Source: Streptomyces hoynatensis
GTDB taxonomy: Bacteria; Actinomycetota; Actinomycetes; Streptomycetales; Streptomycetaceae
NCBI RefSeq assembly: GCF_003626535.1
Contig: NZ_RBAL01000003.1
Coordinates: forward strand, 459,136-523,135
DNA: 64,000 bases
Reading direction: 5' to 3'
The translations under genes and the position numbers were made by a program. This document shows, one piece after another, positions 60,206 through 64,000 of the stretch. Numbering within the stretch: the first letter of the stretch is position 1; every line of letters begins with the position of its first letter. The notes under the pieces were generated by a model, which saw only the letters and a list, made by a program, of their open reading frames with translations, was not told the DNA's origin and did no database searches.

Positions 60206-60330
60206 GAGGATGCGCTCTGGCTGTTGGCCCTCGCGGGGGATTCCCTGGGAGAGCCCGATGTGCCGGCGCTCGCCCGGGTGGCGGACACCGTCGCCGCCGC
60301 GGCGGCCGAGTCGCTGTACACCCGGAGCTG
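60206..60330 (+). pseudogene. C-terminal gene remnant
   Basis: A short coding-like tail ALWLLALAGDSLGEPDVPALARVADTVAAAAAESLYTRS ends at TGA 60328-60330, without a start or upstream frame. The rest of 60066-60353 holds nothing recognisable. Confidence 0.35.
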
Positions 60331-60353
60331 ACGCCGCGGCGGATGCGCGGGCA

Positions 60354-60983
60354 TTACACCGTCCGGTCTTCGGGCACGAGGAGGACGTAGTCCACGGCCA
60401 CGGCGAAGTCGCCGGAGAAGCCGGAAATCGTGAGGGTGCGCCGCCCCGGTTCCGCGGCGGGCAGCTGTACCCACAGGCCGCACGCCGTGACCGAGTGCGA
60501 GCCGCCGTACGACGTGACGGCGTTGCCCGGAACCCCTTCGAAGGTGACGGAGGTACCCGGATAGCGGTCGGGGTCGACGGCGGTGCCGTCCAGGGCGGCC
60601 GAGCCCCGGGCCGTGCGCATGAACTCGGCGCAGTCTTCCGGCTCCCCCATCGAGTTCACCAGGGGAAAGGCGATCGGGGTGCCCGGCGGCACGGTGCAGG
60701 TGCGCTCCGCCCGGCCGCCGAAAGTACCCGCCAGGAACCACACGTCCGTGGGCTGGCCGCGCTCGCAGAACCGGCCGTCGGGGTCCGCGATCGGGTTCGT
60801 CCCGTAAGGTTCCGAGGCCGCCCAGGCCCACCACCGGGCCTGCAACTCCTCCGCGGAGAGTGCTCCCGCCGCGCCCGGCGCGGGCCTGGCCTCCGGCCGC
60901 TCTCGCCCCGGCTCCCCGCAGCCGCCGCCCGCCAGGATCGCCCCCACGGCAACAGCCACAACAGCCCTCGTGCGCCTGCGCAT
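60354..60983 (-). CDS. secreted or lipid-anchored hypothetical protein
   Basis: 209 residues. RRRTRAVVAVAVGAILAGGGCG gives a signal with a weak lipobox (LAGGGC). The mature part ARWWAWAASEPYGTNPIADPDGRFCERGQPTDVWFLAGTFGGRAERTCTVPPGTPIAFPLVN is a pattern I know only from uncharacterised bacterial secreted proteins. Three to four Cys (C in RFCERG, TCTVP, DCAEF, ACGLW) could form disulfides. ATG 60983 has GGAGGGGAG 6 nt upstream. Located in the subtelomeric zone; function unknown. Confidence 0.8.
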   Translation of the reverse strand: MRRRTRAVVAVAVGAILAGGGCGEPGRERPEARPAPGAAGALSAEELQARWWAWAASEPYGTNPIADPDGRFCERGQPTDVWFLAGTFGGRAERTCTVPPGTPIAFPLVNSMGEPEDCAEFMRTARGSAALDGTAVDPDRYPGTSVTFEGVPGNAVTSYGGSHSVTACGLWVQLPAAEPGRRTLTISGFSGDFAVAVDYVLLVPEDRTV

Positions 60984-61170
60984 TCTTCTCCCCTCCCGAC
61001 ACCGGACCCTACCGCCCGAACGGCCTCCCGGACGCACCGGCCGAAGGATCGGTGGGAGACGCATCAGCACCTGGCGTTGGCCAAAGTCGCTCGATCGCCT
61101 GAGCGGGAGCCACCGCACGATTCCGGGCGCGCAAGCCACCGGCCCGCGCGCCCGGGCGGCTCCGGACCGG

Positions 61171-61977
61171 CTAGGAGGTGGCCGCGGGCCGACGGGGACG
61201 GTCGTCCAGGACGATGGTGGTGAAGTCGCTGTCCTCGTCGTCCTCGTCCTGGAGGCGCGTGGCCTCGTCGACGGCCAGGCGGGCCCGCCTGTACACGCTG
61301 GCGGCCAGGGCCCAGGTGACCGGGTCGTCGGCGGAGCAGGCACCGCCGGCCAGCTTCCGCATCGTGCTCAGGACGGCCAGCAGGGACGGGCCCGACAAGT
61401 AGGCCTCGACCAGGCCCTCGCCGACTTCGCCGATCCGCTCGGGGACCCGGAAAAACGGGTCTGACCGCACCGAGGCGAGGATGAACTCCCAGGTATGGCG
61501 ATGGCACAGGAGACGTGCAGAGGCGATGCCGCCCGCAGACAGAAGAGTGGACAGATGCCCCCGCTCCTCGTCGACTTCCGAAGTGACAGGCGAGCGCCTA
61601 CCCTCCTCGCCCGCGGCATCTGCCACGGCCGAACCAGGGGCCGCCGTACCAGCGCCCTGGCCACTGCCCACCGTGGAGGCGGAGGGAACCGCCGCAGGTG
61701 CTCCGTCGCCGTCCCGGGCCTGCTCTCGCTCCCGACGCTCGGCGCCCTCCGGCGCCACAGCTGCTGCCTCTTCGACGGCCACCTGCTCGGCCCTCCCCAG
61801 CTCCTGAAGCCCAGTCTCATCGCCGACGGCCCTCACCCGGCCCGTATCTTCCAGCGGCCCTTCGTCCCCACTGCCAACGTGGTCGGCCGCACCCCAAAGC
61901 CGGCCTGCCACCGCCTGAGCCAGCTCGCGCCGCAGCTCCTCCACAGCGGTGCGGACCTCCGCCAGATCCGCGAGCAT
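61171..61977 (-). CDS. hypothetical protein, helical with acidic low-complexity middle
   Basis: 268 residues. N-terminal coiled helix (MLADLAEVRTAVEELRRELAQAVAGRL), a long Glu/Ala/Gly-rich segment, then a globular C-terminal half (HRHTWEFILASVRSDPFFRVPERIGEVGEGLVEAYLSGPSLLAVLSTMRKLAGG). ATG 61977 has AGGAAAAG upstream. No family recognised. Lower GC than the rest of the window and placement near the end suggest a subtelomeric gene. Confidence 0.7.
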   Translation of the reverse strand: MLADLAEVRTAVEELRRELAQAVAGRLWGAADHVGSGDEGPLEDTGRVRAVGDETGLQELGRAEQVAVEEAAAVAPEGAERREREQARDGDGAPAAVPSASTVGSGQGAGTAAPGSAVADAAGEEGRRSPVTSEVDEERGHLSTLLSAGGIASARLLCHRHTWEFILASVRSDPFFRVPERIGEVGEGLVEAYLSGPSLLAVLSTMRKLAGGACSADDPVTWALAASVYRRARLAVDEATRLQDEDDEDSDFTTIVLDDRPRRPAATS

Positions 61978-62157
61978 CTTTTCCTGGCGGGGGATGCCTG
62001 CTGTGAGGTGATCGTCGAGTTCCTGTTGGTCATGGCCTTGTATCGTCTTCGGGTTGTCAGGGAGTGCTTGGTTTGCGGATTGGAGTATGGAGGCATGCGT
62101 TTGGAGGCCATCTCCCGCAAGGCGGTTACGGGTGGCGCCCCTGTCTTACTGCACTGT

Positions 62158-62748
62158 CTAGGGCATCCCGGTCTCCGGTCTCCGGTCCCGGGGCCGGTCT
62201 GGTACTGGGGATCGGCGTTGGAGGAGCCGTGGCCTTGCTTCATGGGGCCGAGGGATTGTTCGTCCCCGTGCAGATGTCGGGTCGGCTCCACGATGACCGG
62301 GACCGCGGTGGTGCGGAGGAGGCCGTCTGGTGAGTGTGATGGCCATCGCCCTGCGTGAATCGCTCATGGCTTTGTGGTTATTGGGGTGCTGGGGATTCTC
62401 GACGCCTGGCTCGTCCGGGCCCGGAAGGGCGAACTGGGGCACCTTGACTTTCTTGAGGTCTTCTGTCAGGACGAGATCATCTGCGGTGGGACTGTCGCGT
62501 TCGAACGCGCCTGTGTAAAGCGAGGTTCGAAGCAGCGAGCTGCCCTGGATGGGTTCGACTTCGCCGGGTGACGTCGTCGTGTGCTTGCTGACCGCGCCCT
62601 CTTGGCTGACGATCTCTGCGGACTCGTCAGCGGGCGGCAGGGCCGGTTCCTGATCACTGTCGGCAGGTGGGCGCCCGGCGATTGGTGTCCCCTCTTCCTC
62701 AACTTTGTTGCTGAGTCGCTGCTGGAGCGGCTGATCGACGCCGGCCAC
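62158..62748 (-). CDS. hypothetical hydrophilic protein, uncertain
   Basis: 196 residues from ATG 62748. The first 125 residues are acidic and hydrophilic (VSQEGAVSKHTTTSPGEVEP, TADDLVLTEDLKKVKVP) and look coding; the last 70 are Arg/Pro-rich and may be out of frame. No family or upstream ribosome site is clear. Other frames in 61980-62838 look worse, so the stretch may be largely decayed. Confidence 0.4.
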   Translation of the reverse strand: MAGVDQPLQQRLSNKVEEEGTPIAGRPPADSDQEPALPPADESAEIVSQEGAVSKHTTTSPGEVEPIQGSSLLRTSLYTGAFERDSPTADDLVLTEDLKKVKVPQFALPGPDEPGVENPQHPNNHKAMSDSRRAMAITLTRRPPPHHRGPGHRGADPTSARGRTIPRPHEARPRLLQRRSPVPDRPRDRRPETGMP

Positions 62749-62838
62749 CAGGTCATTATGAACGGCCCCGGCTATCGGCCCAACAAGCGCCCTGGGAAGG
62801 GGAGTTAGTCTTACGACGCCAACGTCAGGGAGGTTCGG

Positions 62839-63207
62839 GTGCTGCGTGGAGTACTGATCGCCGAGAGTCTACGGGTCGGAGCCCGGCTGGCTGGGGTCCC
62901 CCTGCAGATCACCAAGCTGTCGCGGGTGGAGGTGTCGGACCCCGGGGATGGCCAGCCACGGCATTGGACACTCCTGGAGTTTTCCGCCGAGGAATCCGAC
63001 GCGCTGCGGCTCGCGGATCAGCTCTCTTCCTGCCTCGCTTCATCGGGAGGTTGGTACACCGACTTCCACACCGTTGACGAAACGTTCGTGGTCTTTGCCA
63101 ACAAGGTCTTCCGTTACCCCCGCGGGCAAGCCGAGGGCCGCAGCGAAGCTCAGCAGTATGGACGTTCCGTCGGCGTCCCCGAGCCGCAACTGGACTGGCA
63201 GGTCTGA
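62839..63207 (+). CDS. conserved hypothetical actinobacterial protein
   Basis: 122 residues. VLRGVLIAESLRVGARLAGVPLQITKLSRVEVSD, WTLLEFSAEESDALRLADQL, GGWYTDFHTVDETFVVFANKVFRYPRGQAEGR and VPEPQLDW match a small conserved actinobacterial family that I know only as uncharacterised. GTG start with AGGGAGG 7 nt upstream. No signal peptide. Alone in the subtelomere, slightly lower GC than core genes. Role unknown. Confidence 0.8.
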   Translation: MLRGVLIAESLRVGARLAGVPLQITKLSRVEVSDPGDGQPRHWTLLEFSAEESDALRLADQLSSCLASSGGWYTDFHTVDETFVVFANKVFRYPRGQAEGRSEAQQYGRSVGVPEPQLDWQV

Positions 63208-63670
63208 CCTCGGGTTCCGCGAGAGCGGGGCCCGCTCCAGGCCCCTCAGCCTGGGGAATGACGTGATCACATCGCTGGGGAATTGCGTGACCGTCGACGG
63301 TGAAGGCGGCCTGACCGCGTTCGATCGCCGTGGCGTGAGCGGGAATCGTCTTGCGTGCGGCTGTGGGGACGTCGGCCGCCCGATCGGGGGACACGTGGCT
63401 GGGGGAGCGCGTAAGGCTGCGCCGGCCTCGTCCGGGCCCTTGCCGAAAATTCCTGATTCTACACGAGTGCATCAATAACAGATGCAGACGATCAGGAAGA
63501 TTTAGTACGGGACTCCGGATCGGCCGGAAGCTTTTGGTGAAGAGAACGCCCGATCTCGCATGATCTGTTCCCCCGTCAGTCGGACGCCCGATGTGTTTCC
63601 ACAGCCCCACAAAGCCGGGAGAATAATGCACCCGTCCCCCCGCACCGAGCCCACCGACAGAGGAGCCCGT
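63208..63670. other. AT-richer subtelomeric stretch with nested stem-loop
   Basis: No gene supported. A nested hairpin: outer TTCCTGAT (63450-63457) with ATCAGGAA (63491-63498), inner TGCATC (63468-63473) with GATGCA (63481-63486) around AATAACA. A 70-codon frame at 63351 crosses it but lacks protein character. Confidence 0.5.
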
Positions 63671-64000
63671 ATGAATCCCCGTAACTACACAGCATTCAAG
63701 CCCCGATGCACCCCCACACCACCCCCTCGCTGCTGCGGCCTTTGGCGCTGGAGCGAAGCGGAAGCGCCGGGATTCCCGCGAAGCGGGAATCCCCACTCCA
63801 ACTTGATGATTCCCGCGAAGCGGGAATCATTTCCCGTCCGCGAAGCGGACGGGAAAACTTCTCCGCGCGAAGCGCGGAGAAGTCACTGCAGGCGCGCGCA
63901 GCGCGCCTGGACCCGCTCCGCGGGAATCATCAAGTTGGCCCGCCTGAACCCCAGTCCCATTCAGAAAACTCGAATGCCGTCTCCTCCGTGTAAAAACAAA
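63671..64000 (+). other. open frame without stop, through the telomere-like array
   Basis: ATG 63671, preceded by GAGGAG at 5-nt spacing, begins MNPRNYTAFKPRCTPTPPPR and stays open for 110 codons to the window end. The palindromic part encodes biased, repetitive residues. It could be a displaced gene start fused to the end sequence, or chance. Confidence 0.25.
63744..63938. repeat. telomere-like hairpin array of a linear replicon
   Basis: Consecutive palindromes, most with GAA or GCA loops: GGCGCT-gga-GCGAAGC-gga-AGCGCC (63744-63768); GGGATTCCCGC-GAA-inverse (63769-63793); ATGATTCCCGC-GAA-inverse (63806-63830); TTCCCGTCCGC-GAA-inverse (63831-63855); ACTTCTCCGCGC-GAA-inverse (63857-63883); CAGGCGCGC-GCA-inverse (63889-63909); and CCCGCTCCGCGGG (63912-63924), inverse of the canonical Streptomyces terminal 13-mer CCCGCGGAGCGGG. 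An outer 20-bp stem joins CCAACTTGATGATTCCCGCG (63798-63817) to its inverse (63919-63938). GCGAAGC mini-hairpins are known to protect the 3' overhang of Streptomyces ends, patched by Tpg/Tap. Confidence 0.88.

Noticed and set aside
62330..62808. Short plus-strand frames in the decayed subtelomere
   Set aside because: They lack ribosome sites and family motifs and overlap the slightly better minus-strand frame.
63706..63993. 95-codon frame through the telomere hairpins with a stop
   Set aside because: No ribosome site; its content is palindromic translation. The overlapping frame from 63671 was reported instead at low confidence.
1..64000. tRNA, rRNA or riboswitch genes
   Set aside because: No CCA-ended cloverleaf, rRNA core or known riboswitch pattern was recognised by eye; a covariance-model scan would be needed to exclude small RNAs.

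Overview
The window looks like the terminal 64 kb of a linear chromosome arm, or of a large linear replicon, from a Streptomyces-type actinomycete. The evidence is the very high GC content, strong third-position G/C bias, GTG and even TTG starts, leaderless promoters, PhoP-type PHO boxes, XRE-DUF397 pairs, many LacI/TetR/MarR regulators beside secreted glycosidases or efflux pumps, and at the right edge an array of GNA-loop hairpins ending in the 13-nt sequence that is the inverse complement of the usual Streptomyces telomere start. The left edge cuts through a HAD-phosphatase gene.

Layout. 0.0-5.0 kb: a HAD / PLP-decarboxylase / XRE-cupin unit, then a broken MFS exporter gene divergent from an ECF41-type sigma factor. 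5.1-8.3 kb: a secreted ricin-lectin glycosidase and its LacI repressor sharing GTGACCGGTCAC operators. 8.4-16.2 kb: a dead alcohol dehydrogenase, cupin, LtrA, a MerR/YnfA pair, a TOPRIM protein, and a TetR/oxidoreductase pair with twin operators. 16.2-23 kb: Tat-exported PhoX behind a PHO box, FMN reductase/XRE, and a secreted beta-helix protein. 23-29.7 kb: an XRE/DUF397 cluster, TetR/epimerase, a lipoprotein, a membrane-linked XRE and a small tendamistat-like secreted protein. 30-37 kb: a hemicellulose region (two LacI regulators, a secreted GH-A glycosidase with CBM2, an intracellular GH43, a secreted choice-of-anchor C protein). 37.4-45.7 kb: VOC protein, Fic/Doc-like toxin-antitoxin pair, MFS/AraC, ArsR/MFS, LysR, an Ntn-type amidase. 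45.8-51.9 kb: RavA/ViaA-like MoxR ATPase plus VWA protein, GlxA-type regulator, saccharopine-dehydrogenase-like protein, SnoaL-like protein.

52.1-57 kb: a lasso-peptide precursor directly followed by its macrolactam cyclase, with no RRE protein or leader peptidase in the window, then a MarR/MFS/hypothetical-protein module. 57-60.1 kb: IS remnants around an SDR/TetR pair that share a large palindromic operator. 60-64 kb: a subtelomeric zone of lower GC with few genes, ending in the telomere-like hairpin array (about 63744-63938).

How the genes work together. Most of the window is built from small regulator-target modules: a regulator next to or divergent from one effector, with a visible dyad operator between them. 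The effectors are carbohydrate-degrading enzymes, efflux pumps, reductases and stress proteins, as expected of the accessory arms of a Streptomyces chromosome. The most notable items are the telomere-like end, with 76 nt beyond the canonical end motif; the two-gene lasso locus, with predicted core GWPEGNRLEEGGEGLRWWF; and the back-to-back ECF41 promoters serving a transporter that is now a pseudogene. All names rest on motif recognition by eye; no database search was run.
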